Origin: CAVVSD01 sp963750895
GTDB lineage: Bacteria; Actinomycetota; Thermoleophilia; Solirubrobacterales; Solirubrobacteraceae
Reading direction: 5' to 3'
Length of the DNA: 64,000 nucleotides
Assembly: GCA_963750895.1 (NCBI GenBank)
Contig: CAVVSD010000005.1
Location: 248,001 to 312,000, forward strand
Shown in pieces: positions 35,428 through 43,759 of this stretch. Every line of letters starts with the position of its first letter. Within the stretch, counting starts at the first letter, position 1. The position numbers and the translations under genes are program-made. The notes beneath the pieces were generated by a model. The model made no database searches, had not been told where the DNA came from, and saw only the letters and a program-made list of their open reading frames with translations.

Positions 35428-36615
35428 ATGACCCTTTCGATCGCTCGTTCCCTGCGCCTCCTCACCGTCGCCGCAACCGTCGGCCTCCTGGTCCCCGCCA
35501 CGGCCCACGCAGCCCGCCAGGGCACCCCCGGTCCCGACCGCATCGTGCTCAACGGCGCGGCCGGCGTGGCACACGGCGGGGGCGGCGGCGACACGCTCAT
35601 CGGCGGCCCCGCCGACGACAAGCTCTACGGCGAGCAGGGTCACGATCGCATGCTCGGCAACGGCGGCAACGATCTCCTCGACGGCTCCTCCGGCGACGAC
35701 CTCCTCGACGGTGGCGCCGGCAACGACACCCTCGTCGGCGACTTCGGCCACGACGACGTCCGCGGCGGCGAGGGCGACGACAACATCGACGCCGGCGCAG
35801 CGCCCGACGACGTCGACGGCGGCACCGGCAACGACACGATCCACGCGGGCGGCGGCGCCGACAAGGTCGCCGGCGGCGACGGCGACGACGTCATCCACGC
35901 CGACTCGGGCCCCGACGTCATCGACGCCGGCCCGGGCAACGACACCGTCTACGTCAACAACGGCACGGCCGTGCGGTCGGTGGACTGCGGCGACGGCGAC
36001 GACACGATCTACATCAACCCGTACGCCAAGGCCGGCGGCATCTCCAACGCCCAGGCCGTGCGCAGCGGCGACGTCCGCAACTGCGAGCACGTCACCGAGG
36101 CCGACGCGGTCGAGGACCCGACCCGCGCCCGCACCCGGATGATCCACGGCACGCAGGGCACGACGCTCACCGGCGGCGACGGCATCGACAACCTCCTCGG
36201 CAGCCTCGGCCCGGACCGCATCTTCGGCCTCGCGGGCGACGACGTCATCTGGGGCAACCGCGAGCACGACGGCAACGCGAAGGGCTCCGACACGCTGGAC
36301 GGCGGCCCGGGCAACGACACGATCTACGGCGGTCGCGGCGCCAACGACATCCGCGGCGGCGACGGCGACGACACGCTCCAGGGCGGCCCGAAGGGCAACA
36401 AGATCACGGGCGACGCCGGCAACGACACGATCCGCACCACCGGCCGCGGCCGCAACACGGTCCGCGCCGGCGCGGGCGACGACACGGTCGACGCCTACGG
36501 CCAGGGCGCCACGACGGTCGACTGCGGCCCGGGCAACGACACCGTGAACATCGGCTGGAACAAGCGCGTGCGCACCGTCGAGTGCGAGAACGTGCACCGC
36601 CGCTACAAGCAGTAG
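35428..36615 (+). CDS. Secreted calcium-binding (RTX-type) repeat protein
   Basis: 395 residues. Signal peptide at 1-29 (LLTVAATVGLLVPATAHAAR). The rest consists of nonapeptide GGxGxDxUx repeats in two blocks (about 33-200 and 245-385): GGGGGDTLIGGPADDKLYGE, GGNDLLDGSSGDDLLDGG, GGDGDDTLQGGPKGN. Each repeat would bind calcium in a parallel beta-roll. Two Cys-containing segments (VDCGDGDDTIYIN and VDCGPGNDTVNIG) mark equivalent ends of the blocks, suggesting an internal duplication. No catalytic domain is present. Secretion is by a signal peptide, not a C-terminal RTX type I signal. Confidence 0.9.
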   Translation: MTLSIARSLRLLTVAATVGLLVPATAHAARQGTPGPDRIVLNGAAGVAHGGGGGDTLIGGPADDKLYGEQGHDRMLGNGGNDLLDGSSGDDLLDGGAGNDTLVGDFGHDDVRGGEGDDNIDAGAAPDDVDGGTGNDTIHAGGGADKVAGGDGDDVIHADSGPDVIDAGPGNDTVYVNNGTAVRSVDCGDGDDTIYINPYAKAGGISNAQAVRSGDVRNCEHVTEADAVEDPTRARTRMIHGTQGTTLTGGDGIDNLLGSLGPDRIFGLAGDDVIWGNREHDGNAKGSDTLDGGPGNDTIYGGRGANDIRGGDGDDTLQGGPKGNKITGDAGNDTIRTTGRGRNTVRAGAGDDTVDAYGQGATTVDCGPGNDTVNIGWNKRVRTVECENVHRRYKQ

Positions 36616-36621
36616 TCCAAA

Positions 36622-36650
36622 CCCGGCGCGCCCTTCGGGGCGCGACCGGG
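36622..36650 (+). terminator. Hairpin terminator of the calcium-binding repeat gene
   Basis: CCCGGCGCGCCC at 36622-36633 pairs with GGGCGCG and CCGGG at 36638-36650 around a TTCG loop, with one bulged A. It starts 7 bases after the stop at 36615. Confidence 0.75.
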
Positions 36651-36664
36651 CAAGCTGTGCCGCG

Positions 36665-38158
36665 ATGAAGCCCGTCTGGCTCGTCGCGGCGGTGGCGCTC
36701 GCGGCCTTCCTGTGGTGGCGGCGCCGGCGGCTCGAGCCCCCGGTGCTGGTCGCGGGCGTGATCGCGGTCGTCGCGGCCGCCGTCTACTCGACGGGCGTCG
36801 TCGAGCTGCCGTCGATCGACCAGGTCCTCGAGGACATCGGCCGGGCGCTCGGGAAGTGGACGTACCTGCTCGTCGCGATCCTCGCGTTCCTCGAGGCGGG
36901 CGCGTTCGTCGGCCTGCTCATCCCCGGTGAGACGGCGATCATCGTCGCCGGCGTCGTCGCAGGACAGGGCGAGATCGACATCGTCCTGCTCATCGCGATC
37001 GCCTGGTTCTTCGCGGTCGCGGGCGACATCACCGGCTACCTGCTGGGCCGGCGCCTCGGCAGGCCGTTCCTCGTGAAGCACGGGCCGCGCTTCGGGATCA
37101 GCGAGGAGCGCATCCACCAGGTCGACGCCTTCTTCGCCAAGCACGGAGGCAAGGCGATCTTCGTCGGGCGCTTCGTCGGCCTCGTGCGCTCCCTCGCGCC
37201 CTTCCTGGCCGGGTCCTCGGGGATGCAGCTGCGCCGGTTCGTCCCCTACGACGTGCTCGGCGCGGGGATCCAGTCGACGATCCTGTGCCTCGTCGGCTAC
37301 TTCTTCTGGCACTCGCTGGACCGCGTGCTGGAGATCGCCAAGCAGGGCGCGCTGGCGCTGAGCGCGACGATCGTCGTGCTCGTCGGGATCGTCGTCGCGG
37401 TGCGCTGGCTGCGCCAGGTCGAGAACCGCCGCCGCATCTCCGTGTGGGTCGAGGCGCACCAGCACAACCCGGCGGTCCGGCTGCTGCTCGCGGCCGGGCG
37501 GCGCGCCCGCCGTCCCGCGATGTTCGTCTGGGACCGGCTGACACCGGGCCATCTCGGCCTCGAGCTCACGACGCTGCTGGCGATCGGCCTCGTGGGCGGC
37601 TACGTCTTCTTCGGCTACATGCTCGTGCTCGACGACGTCGGGCTGACGCCCGGCGACTCGCGTGCCGTGACGTGGTCGGACGCGCTGACCACGGGCGTGC
37701 TCGACGACCTCGCGTCCGCCGCCGAGCAGCTCGGGTCCCTGCCCGTCGTCGCGGCCGTCGTCCTCCTCGTCGCGGCCGGCCTGCTCATCGCCCGCGAGCG
37801 GCTCGAGGCGCTCGTGCTCATCGGCGGCCTGGTGCTGACCGTCGTCGCCGGCGCGATCGCCGACGGCGCGCTGGACCGGCCCGTGCTCGACGGCGGGAGC
37901 ACGCCGACCTACCCGGACGTCAACGCCGCCTACGCGGCGTCCTGGATCGCCGTGGCGGTCGCGCTGCGCCACGCCACCGGGCCGATCACCCGGACGGCGG
38001 CGCTCGTGACCGTCGGGATCGTCCTCGCGGTGCTCTACGCGCTCGCGGCCGTGTACCTGCGCGACGACTGGTTCTCCGACGTCGCCGGCGGCCTCGGGCT
38101 CGGGGTGCTCTGCTGGAGCGTCGCCGGAACGGCCGGGCTGCTCACCCGCGCGCGATGA
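36665..38158 (+). CDS. DedA (VTT)-PAP2 fusion membrane protein, PAP2 half apparently inactive
   Basis: 497 residues, about twelve membrane segments. The N-terminal VTT/DedA domain spans about 60-260 (FLEAGAFVGLLIPGETAIIV, FAVAGDITGYLLGRRLGRPF, FVGRFVGLVRSLAPFLAGSS). The C-terminal half (about 300-495) has the layout of a PAP2 lipid phosphatase, but PSGH is replaced by YPDVNAAYA and the last motif reads DDWFSDVAGGLGLG, so the catalytic His residues are absent. VTT-PAP2 fusions are thought to dephosphorylate or flip lipid carriers; here only transport or scaffolding is likely from the second half. Confidence 0.82.
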   Translation: MKPVWLVAAVALAAFLWWRRRRLEPPVLVAGVIAVVAAAVYSTGVVELPSIDQVLEDIGRALGKWTYLLVAILAFLEAGAFVGLLIPGETAIIVAGVVAGQGEIDIVLLIAIAWFFAVAGDITGYLLGRRLGRPFLVKHGPRFGISEERIHQVDAFFAKHGGKAIFVGRFVGLVRSLAPFLAGSSGMQLRRFVPYDVLGAGIQSTILCLVGYFFWHSLDRVLEIAKQGALALSATIVVLVGIVVAVRWLRQVENRRRISVWVEAHQHNPAVRLLLAAGRRARRPAMFVWDRLTPGHLGLELTTLLAIGLVGGYVFFGYMLVLDDVGLTPGDSRAVTWSDALTTGVLDDLASAAEQLGSLPVVAAVVLLVAAGLLIARERLEALVLIGGLVLTVVAGAIADGALDRPVLDGGSTPTYPDVNAAYAASWIAVAVALRHATGPITRTAALVTVGIVLAVLYALAAVYLRDDWFSDVAGGLGLGVLCWSVAGTAGLLTRAR

Positions 38159-39131
38159 CCCGGGCGGCGGTCGCCGCCACCCGCAGGTCCACCGACGCGC
38201 CCGCTGCGACCGGTGGATCACGCACGTCGCTGAGCACGCGCACACCGTCGACCCGCGTCGAGATCCGCGTCCGCTCGCCGAACGGCAGCACCCGCTCCAC
38301 GACGCCCATGTCACCGCCCGGGATCACCGCCACGTCACGGGCGCGCACCGCGACGGGATCGTCCGCCGGCTCCCCGATCAGCCGTGACGCGAGGGCCGGC
38401 TCGACGAGGTTCTCGAACCCGAGCAGCCGCGCGCAGTCCGCGTCCGCGGGGTGGTCGAGGACCGCGGCCGCCGGGCCGAGCTGACGGAGCTCCCCCGCGT
38501 GCAGGATCGCGACGCGGTCGGCGATCGCCGCGGCCTCGTGGCGGTCGTGGGTCACCAGCAGCGCAGCCGCGCCGATCGACCCGAGGACCTCGCGGAGGTC
38601 GACGAGGAGCTCGGCACGCGTCGGCGCGTCGAGGGCGCTGAACGGCTCGTCGAGCAGCAGGATCCGCGGCGCGAGCACGAGCGCGCGGGCGATGCTCACC
38701 CGCTGCGCCTCCCCGCCCGACAGCGTCGATGCGCGCTGCTCGGCGAGGCCGGCGAGGTCGAGGCGCGCGAGCCACTCGTCCGTGCGCCTGATGCGCTCCG
38801 CGCGCGGCACGCGGGCGAAGCGCAGCCCGGTCTCGACGTTCGCGCGTGCGGACGCTCCGCGCCGCAGCAGCGGCCGCTGCAGCACGGCGGCGGTCACCGC
38901 ACGCACCTGCGGCGCGGTCGCCGGGAGGCCGTCGAGCAGCAGCTCGCCCCGGTCGGGCGTGCGCAGCCCGCCTGCGACGCGCAGCAGCGTGGACTTGCCC
39001 GCGCCGTTCGCGCCGAGGACGCAGAGGGTCTCGCCGCGCGCGAGCGCGAGGTGGTCGAGGCCGAGGATCGTGCGGCCGCCCGCGACGACGGCGATGTCGC
39101 GCAGCCCCAGCAGCGGCGGCTCGCCGGTCAC
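38142..39131 (-). CDS. tupC: Tungstate-type ABC transporter ATP-binding protein
   Basis: 329 residues from a GTG at 39131 that overlaps the permease stop (GTGA). Walker A is CVLGANGAGKSTLLRVAG, the Q loop AVLQRPLLRR, the signature ASTLSGGEAQRVSIARALVL, Walker B ILLLDEPFSALD and the switch LLVTHDRHEAAAIA. A C-terminal TOBE-like extension (RARDVAVIPGGDMGVVERVL) is typical of molybdate/tungstate ATPases. Third gene of a TupABC operon. The 3' end overlaps the convergent VTT-PAP2 gene by 17 bases. Confidence 0.86.
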   Translation of the reverse strand: MTGEPPLLGLRDIAVVAGGRTILGLDHLALARGETLCVLGANGAGKSTLLRVAGGLRTPDRGELLLDGLPATAPQVRAVTAAVLQRPLLRRGASARANVETGLRFARVPRAERIRRTDEWLARLDLAGLAEQRASTLSGGEAQRVSIARALVLAPRILLLDEPFSALDAPTRAELLVDLREVLGSIGAAALLVTHDRHEAAAIADRVAILHAGELRQLGPAAAVLDHPADADCARLLGFENLVEPALASRLIGEPADDPVAVRARDVAVIPGGDMGVVERVLPFGERTRISTRVDGVRVLSDVRDPPVAAGASVDLRVAATAARVIARG

Positions 39132-39823
39132 GTGCTGCCGCGCTGCTGCACGGCGGTCAGCACGAGGTTCACGGCGAACGCGATGACGAGCAGGATGAGG
39201 CCGAGCGCCAGGGCGAGCGCGAACGCCCCCTTCGACGCCTCGAGCACCGCCGCCGTGGTGAGCACCCGCGTCTGGCCCGCGATGTTGCCGCCGACCATGA
39301 GCGCGGCGCCCACCTCGGAGATGACCGCGCCGAACCCCGCCATCGCCGCCGCGAGCAGCGGCAGCCGCGCCTCCGTCGCCACGATCCACATCGAGCGCAG
39401 CCGGCTCGCGCCGAGCGCCTGCATCTGCAGCCGCAGCTCCGGATCGACGTGCTGCAGCGACGCCGACGACAGCCCCGCGACGAGCGGCAGCGCGATCACC
39501 GTCTGGGCGATGACCATCGCCGTGGGCGTGTACAGCAGGCCCAGGCTCCCGAACGGGCCGGAGCGCCACAGCAGAACCGTGATCACGAGACCCGCGACGA
39601 TGGGCGGGACGCCCATGCCGGTGTTGACGACCGCGAGCGCCAGCCGCCGTCCGCGGAAGCGCCCGAACGCCAGCAGCGCCCCCACCGGCAGGCCGAGCGC
39701 GAACGCGATCGCCGTCGCGGTCAGCGAGATCCGCAGGGAGCGGCCGACGATCTCCCAGGTCTGGGCGTCGCCCGTGACGAGCAGGCGCAGCGCCTCCGTG
39801 AAGGCGTCCCAGAGGACCCCCAT
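39128..39823 (-). CDS. tupB: Tungstate-type ABC transporter permease
   Basis: 231 residues with five to six membrane segments. The inner-membrane ABC permease pattern is clear: EIVGRSLRISLTATAIAFAL, MGVPPIVAGLVITVLLWRSG, LGASRLRSMWIVATEARLPL (coupling EAA-like loop) and GFGAVISEVGAALMVGGNIA. It follows the binding-protein gene by 4 bases and overlaps the ATPase gene, completing a TupABC operon. Confidence 0.88.
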   Translation of the reverse strand: MGVLWDAFTEALRLLVTGDAQTWEIVGRSLRISLTATAIAFALGLPVGALLAFGRFRGRRLALAVVNTGMGVPPIVAGLVITVLLWRSGPFGSLGLLYTPTAMVIAQTVIALPLVAGLSSASLQHVDPELRLQMQALGASRLRSMWIVATEARLPLLAAAMAGFGAVISEVGAALMVGGNIAGQTRVLTTAAVLEASKGAFALALALGLILLVIAFAVNLVLTAVQQRGST

Positions 39824-39827
39824 CCGC

Positions 39828-40676
39828 TCAGGCGGCCTCCGCGATCTGGTCGTCGGTCTTGCCGGCGTCGGGCGTGAAGAGCGGCTCGCCGTACTTCTCG
39901 ACCCCGAACTTCCCGATCATCTCCTGCGCCGGCGGGGAGACGATCCAGTCCGCGAAGGCGTTCCCGCCCTTCGTGTTGACCCGCGGCCCGTTCGTCTCGG
40001 GGATCTCGATCACGTGGTAGACGTTGAGCAGCGGCGAGCCCCCCTCGACGAGCAGCTTCAGGTCGCGCGCGCTGTCCGTGGCCAGGTAGGTCCCGCGGTC
40101 GCTGATCGTGTACGCGTCCTTGTCGGCGGCGATCTGGAGCGTCGCGCCCATCCCCTGGCCGGACTCCTGGTACCACGAGCCCTTGGGCTTCACGCCCGCC
40201 TTGTCCCAGAGCTTGAGCTCGAAGGTGTTCGTGCCCGAGTCGTCGCCGCGCGAGATGAAGGGTGACTTCGTGCGTGCGATGCGGGCCATCGCGTCGGTCG
40301 CGCTCAGCCCGCGGATGCGCGCGGGATCCGATGCGGGGCCGACGATCACGAAGTCGTTGTGCATCACGATCCGGCGGTTGCGCCCCTTCCCGGCGGCCAC
40401 CATCTCCTCCTCGGCGGCAGGCGAGTGGACGAGGACGACGTCCGCCTCCCCCCTCGACCCCATCTCGATCGCCTGGCCGCTGCCGACCGCGACGGTCTTG
40501 ACCTTGGCACCGCTCTCCTTCTCGAAGGCGGGCACGAGCACGTCGAGCAGCCCGGAGTCCTGGGTGCTCGTCGTGGTGGCGAGGATCACGGGCGCGCTCT
40601 CGGAGGAGGCCGTGTCATCGTCGCCTCCGCCACCGCAGCCCGCGATCAGCACGATCGCCGCGAGCGCGGCGAGCAA
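39828..40676 (-). CDS. tupA: Tungstate-binding lipoprotein of an ABC transporter
   Basis: About 282 residues. A short hydrophobic leader ends in a lipobox (LIAGC), so it is a lipoprotein, followed by a Gly/Asp linker. The family signature ILATTTSTQDSGLLDVLVPA is the TupA oxyanion-binding TTTST motif; VAVGSGQAIEMGSRGEADVV and SPFISRGDDSGTNTFELKLW supply further ligands. The TTG at 40676 gives an unusually short leader; an ATG at about 40698 in another frame would add a basic n-region (MQYRSRQLARR), so one more inserted base is possible here. Binds tungstate or molybdate outside the membrane. Confidence 0.86.
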   Translation of the reverse strand: MLAALAAIVLIAGCGGGGDDDTASSESAPVILATTTSTQDSGLLDVLVPAFEKESGAKVKTVAVGSGQAIEMGSRGEADVVLVHSPAAEEEMVAAGKGRNRRIVMHNDFVIVGPASDPARIRGLSATDAMARIARTKSPFISRGDDSGTNTFELKLWDKAGVKPKGSWYQESGQGMGATLQIAADKDAYTISDRGTYLATDSARDLKLLVEGGSPLLNVYHVIEIPETNGPRVNTKGGNAFADWIVSPPAQEMIGKFGVEKYGEPLFTPDAGKTDDQIAEAA

Positions 40677-40684
40677 GCTGTCTC

Positions 40685-40717
40685 GATCTGTACTGCATCA
40701 GAGCCGCATCGTACGAT
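40685..40717. promoter_or_regulatory. Candidate operator between tupA and its divergent regulator
   Basis: The perfect palindrome ATCGTACGAT at 40708-40717 and a related GATCTGTACTGCATC at 40685-40699 fill the 48-base gap between the two divergent starts. A site for the GntR-type regulator at 40725 is likely from position; binding has not been shown. Confidence 0.45.
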
Positions 40718-40724
40718 CCCGCTC

Positions 40725-41612
40725 ATGCCGCTGTACCGCGACATCGCGGAGCGCGTGCTCGAGCGAGTCGCGACGGGCGAGCTCGCACCGGGCGCGACGA
40801 TGCCGAGCGTCCGGGCCGCGGCGGCCGAGCTGGGCACGACGCCGGCGACCGTCGGCCGCGCCTACGCCGAGCTCGCGCGGGTGGGCGTGATCGACGGCGC
40901 ACCGCGGCGTGCGGCGCGCGTCACCCGCGACGGGGCGACGATCGCTCGGCGCGCGCTCCACGGCGGGGCCCGCCTGCGACTGGCGGGCAGCGACGACCCG
41001 CTGCTCGACCGCATCGCAGGAGACGCGGAGCGCATCGGCGCGCGCGGCAGCCTGGGTGGATTGGCCGCGCTGTGGCAGGGCCGCGCCGACGCCGCCACGC
41101 TGCACCTGCGGCATCGCGACGGCCGCTACAACGACCCGTTCGTCGCGGGCGTGCTCGCCGGGCGCGATCCGGTCCTCGTGCACCTCTGGCGCCGCGAGCA
41201 GGGCATCGTCCTCCCCGCCGGCAACCCCCGCGGGATCACGGGCGTGCACGACCTCGCGGCCTGCTCGGTCGCACTGCGCGCCCCGGGGACGGGGACGCGC
41301 GTGCTCGCGGAGCGCCTGCTGCGCGAGGCGGGGGTCGCGACCGAGCGCGTGCGCGGCCCGGAGGTCGCGACGCATCTCGAGGCGTCGCTCGCCGTCGCCA
41401 CCGGACTCGCCGACGCCGCGATCGGCCTGCGCGCCACCGCCGATGCGCTCGGGCTCGAGTTCGTCCCGCTCGCGTGGGAGCCCTACGAGCTCGCGCTGCC
41501 CGGGGAGGCCCTCGGCCTGGCGGCCGACCTGCTCGCGGCGGTCGGCTCCGCGCCCGCCTTGCCCGGCTTCGACCTCGCCGGCGCCGGCGAGGTCCGCCGC
41601 ATCAGCCGTTGA
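40725..41612 (+). CDS. GntR-type regulator fused to a periplasmic-binding-protein-like oxyanion domain
   Basis: 295 residues. A GntR winged helix at 1-70 (MPLYRDIAERVLERVATGEL, TMPSVRAAAAELGTTPATVG, RAYAELARVGVID) is followed by a COG1910-type molybdate-binding domain (about 85-290; LRLAGSDDPLLDRIAGDAER, LVHLWRREQGIVLPAGNPRG, GPEVATHLEASLAVATGLAD). This domain senses intracellular tungstate or molybdate. It is divergent from tupABC, so it probably represses or tunes the transporter. Confidence 0.85.
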   Translation: MPLYRDIAERVLERVATGELAPGATMPSVRAAAAELGTTPATVGRAYAELARVGVIDGAPRRAARVTRDGATIARRALHGGARLRLAGSDDPLLDRIAGDAERIGARGSLGGLAALWQGRADAATLHLRHRDGRYNDPFVAGVLAGRDPVLVHLWRREQGIVLPAGNPRGITGVHDLAACSVALRAPGTGTRVLAERLLREAGVATERVRGPEVATHLEASLAVATGLADAAIGLRATADALGLEFVPLAWEPYELALPGEALGLAADLLAAVGSAPALPGFDLAGAGEVRRISR

Positions 41613-42834
41613 CGGGGACGCCGAGCCGGTGCTGGCCGATCTGCCGCGCCACCGAGTCGCCCAGGATGCTCGCGAAGTGGCCGTGGCCCATCGTCATGTC
41701 GCGGTAGATGCGCTGCATGCGCTCGCCGTCGCGCAGCGAGCTGGAGCCGGCCGTGCGGATGATGTGCTCCTGCATCGCGTCCCACGCCATGCGCAGCCCC
41801 TCGCGCCCGATGAAGTTCAGCTTGAGGTCGTCCTCGCGCGAGAACCCGGCGTCCTCCTCGACGTTGCGGCGCGCGAGCTCGGTCCACTGGTCGGCCGCGT
41901 TGAGCATCGCCGCGTCCGCGGTGGCGAGCTTGCCGATCGCCGTCCCGAACCAGCGCTGGTAGTCGGGGTCCTCGGCGCGGATGACCGTCGGCGGGCGCTG
42001 CGTGCGCCGCGTCGTCACGATCCCCTCGTACTCGTCGAGCGCGCCGCGGGCGGCGCCGATCATGAGCGCGGTGAGCTCGAGCTGGAAGATGGAGACGCAG
42101 CGGCCGGCGTACATCGGGTTGCCGTGCAGCCGCGAGCCGGGGGTGCCGCCGCTGACGTCGACCTCGACGAGCTGCGTGTCGGGCAGCGCCCAGTGCTCGG
42201 GGACGAAGGCGTCCTCCAGCTTGACGGTGTGTGAGCCGCTGCCACGCAGCCCGAGCAGGTCGCCCCAGTCGTCGAGCATCTCCCACTCGCTGCGCTCGGC
42301 GACGAACAGCATCATCCGGGGCGGGCCGTCACCGCTCCTGATGAGCGTCTGGCCCATGTAGTGCGTGGAGTACGGCGCACCGGAGGAGTACGGCCATGCG
42401 CCGGTGATCCGCCAGCCGCCGTCGACCTTCGTCGCGTTGCCGACCGGCGCGGCCACCGACGCCGCGCGGAAGTCGCCGGTCCCGAAGATCTCCTCCTGCG
42501 CCTGCTCGCTCCAGAACGAGCCGACCTGCAGCGAGTGGCCCGCCGCAAGCGTGAGCCCCCACGCCGCCTGGATGTCGCCGTGGGCGACCTCCTCGATGAG
42601 GCGCAGCCAGTTGGTGACGTCGAGCTCGAGGCCGCCGTACCGACGCGGGATCAGGCTGCGGTAGAACCCCGCGTCGTCGAACGCGCGATGGATCTCGTCG
42701 GAGTAGTAGCGGCGCGCCTCGGTCTCCGCCGCCTGCTCCACGAGGAGCGGCCGCAACGCGATCGCACGGTCGAGCAGCTCGCGTGGACTCGGCTGCGTCC
42801 CGACCCGCTCATCCTGACCCTCGACCGATGTCAT
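41602..42834 (-). CDS. Flavin-dependent monooxygenase, HsaA/acyl-CoA dehydrogenase-like fold
   Basis: 410 residues. The acyl-CoA dehydrogenase fold of two-component hydroxylases (HsaA/HpaH group) is seen in YSDEIHRAFDDAGFYRSLIP, LIEEVAHGDIQAAWGLTLAA, VDGGWRITGAWPYSSGAPYS, LGLRGSGSHTVKLEDAFVPE and HIIRTAGSSSLRDGERMQRI. Enzymes of this group use FMNH2 or FADH2 from a separate reductase to hydroxylate phenols, including 3-HSA in steroid degradation. A reductase of the flavin-reductase type is not in the window. ATG at 42834 after GGGAGACG. Paralogous to the gene at 48814-50053. Confidence 0.82.
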   Translation of the reverse strand: MTSVEGQDERVGTQPSPRELLDRAIALRPLLVEQAAETEARRYYSDEIHRAFDDAGFYRSLIPRRYGGLELDVTNWLRLIEEVAHGDIQAAWGLTLAAGHSLQVGSFWSEQAQEEIFGTGDFRAASVAAPVGNATKVDGGWRITGAWPYSSGAPYSTHYMGQTLIRSGDGPPRMMLFVAERSEWEMLDDWGDLLGLRGSGSHTVKLEDAFVPEHWALPDTQLVEVDVSGGTPGSRLHGNPMYAGRCVSIFQLELTALMIGAARGALDEYEGIVTTRRTQRPPTVIRAEDPDYQRWFGTAIGKLATADAAMLNAADQWTELARRNVEEDAGFSREDDLKLNFIGREGLRMAWDAMQEHIIRTAGSSSLRDGERMQRIYRDMTMGHGHFASILGDSVARQIGQHRLGVPVNG

Positions 42835-42982
42835 CAACGTCTCCCGTGTTCGGCTCTACCCGTCACGATGGTGGCAGGGGCATGTCCCGGAGGCATCGGT
42901 GATCGCCACAGTGATGGCCACCGATTTTCATCCGAGCGTTTGATCACCCCACTGGTAGGTTGCCGCGCATGAGGAGAGTTCT

Positions 42983-43744
42983 TTGACGCCCTTGCTCGAG
43001 GGCAAGGTCGCGGTGATCACCGGCGCGGCGGGCGGGATCGGCCGCGCCTCGGCTCTGACGTTCGCCCGGGAGGGCGCGAAGGTCGTACTCGGCGACCGTG
43101 CCGAGGAGGCACTCGCCGAGACCGCGAGGCTCGTCTCGGAGGCGGGCGGCGACGCCGCGTGGCGCGCGACGGACGTCACCCGGCGGGAGGACGTCGTCGC
43201 GCTCGTCGCGCTGGCGACGGAGCGCCACGGGCGCCTGGACTGCGCGTTCAACAACGCCGGCATCCCGGGCGGGCTGCAGCCGTTCGTCGAGCACAGCGAC
43301 GAGCAGTTCGAGTCGGTCATGGACATCAACGTGCGCGGCGCGTGGATGTGCGTGCAGGAGGAGATCAGGGCGATGCTGCGGACGGGCGGCGGCTCGATCG
43401 TCAACGCGTCGTCCGGGCTCGGGATGATCGCGGCGCCGCAGGTCGCCGCGTACGTGACGTCCAAGCACGCGGTCCTCGGCCTGACCCGGGCCGCGTCGCT
43501 CGAGTACCCGCGCCAGGGCATCCGCGTGAACGCGGTGCTGCCGGGTGTCGTCGACACGCCGATGCCGCACGAGATGTTCGCCGCCGCGCCCGGCGCGGTC
43601 GACGCGATCGGCGAGACGTCGCCGATGGGGCGCCTCGCGCGCCCGGAGGAGGTGGCCGAGGCCGCCGCGTGGCTCTGCTCGGACCGCTCCTCCTACGTCA
43701 ACGGCCACGGGCTCGTGGTCGACGGTGGCATCGTCATCCAGTAG
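42983..43744 (+). CDS. Short-chain dehydrogenase/reductase
   Basis: 253 residues from a TTG start with AGGAGAG upstream. TGAAGGIGRASALTFARE is the cofactor loop, VVLGDRAEEAL the NAD-type strand-2 end, CAFNNAGIPGG the NNAG motif and SIVNASSGLGMIAAPQVAAY with YVTSKHAVLGL the Ser-Tyr-Lys triad. The family includes 2,5-dichloro-cyclohexadienediol- and cyclohexanol-type dehydrogenases. It precedes the luciferase-like gene by 15 bases, probably in one operon. Confidence 0.87.
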   Translation: MTPLLEGKVAVITGAAGGIGRASALTFAREGAKVVLGDRAEEALAETARLVSEAGGDAAWRATDVTRREDVVALVALATERHGRLDCAFNNAGIPGGLQPFVEHSDEQFESVMDINVRGAWMCVQEEIRAMLRTGGGSIVNASSGLGMIAAPQVAAYVTSKHAVLGLTRAASLEYPRQGIRVNAVLPGVVDTPMPHEMFAAAPGAVDAIGETSPMGRLARPEEVAEAAAWLCSDRSSYVNGHGLVVDGGIVIQ

Positions 43745-43759
43745 CGAACGGAGGAGCCC

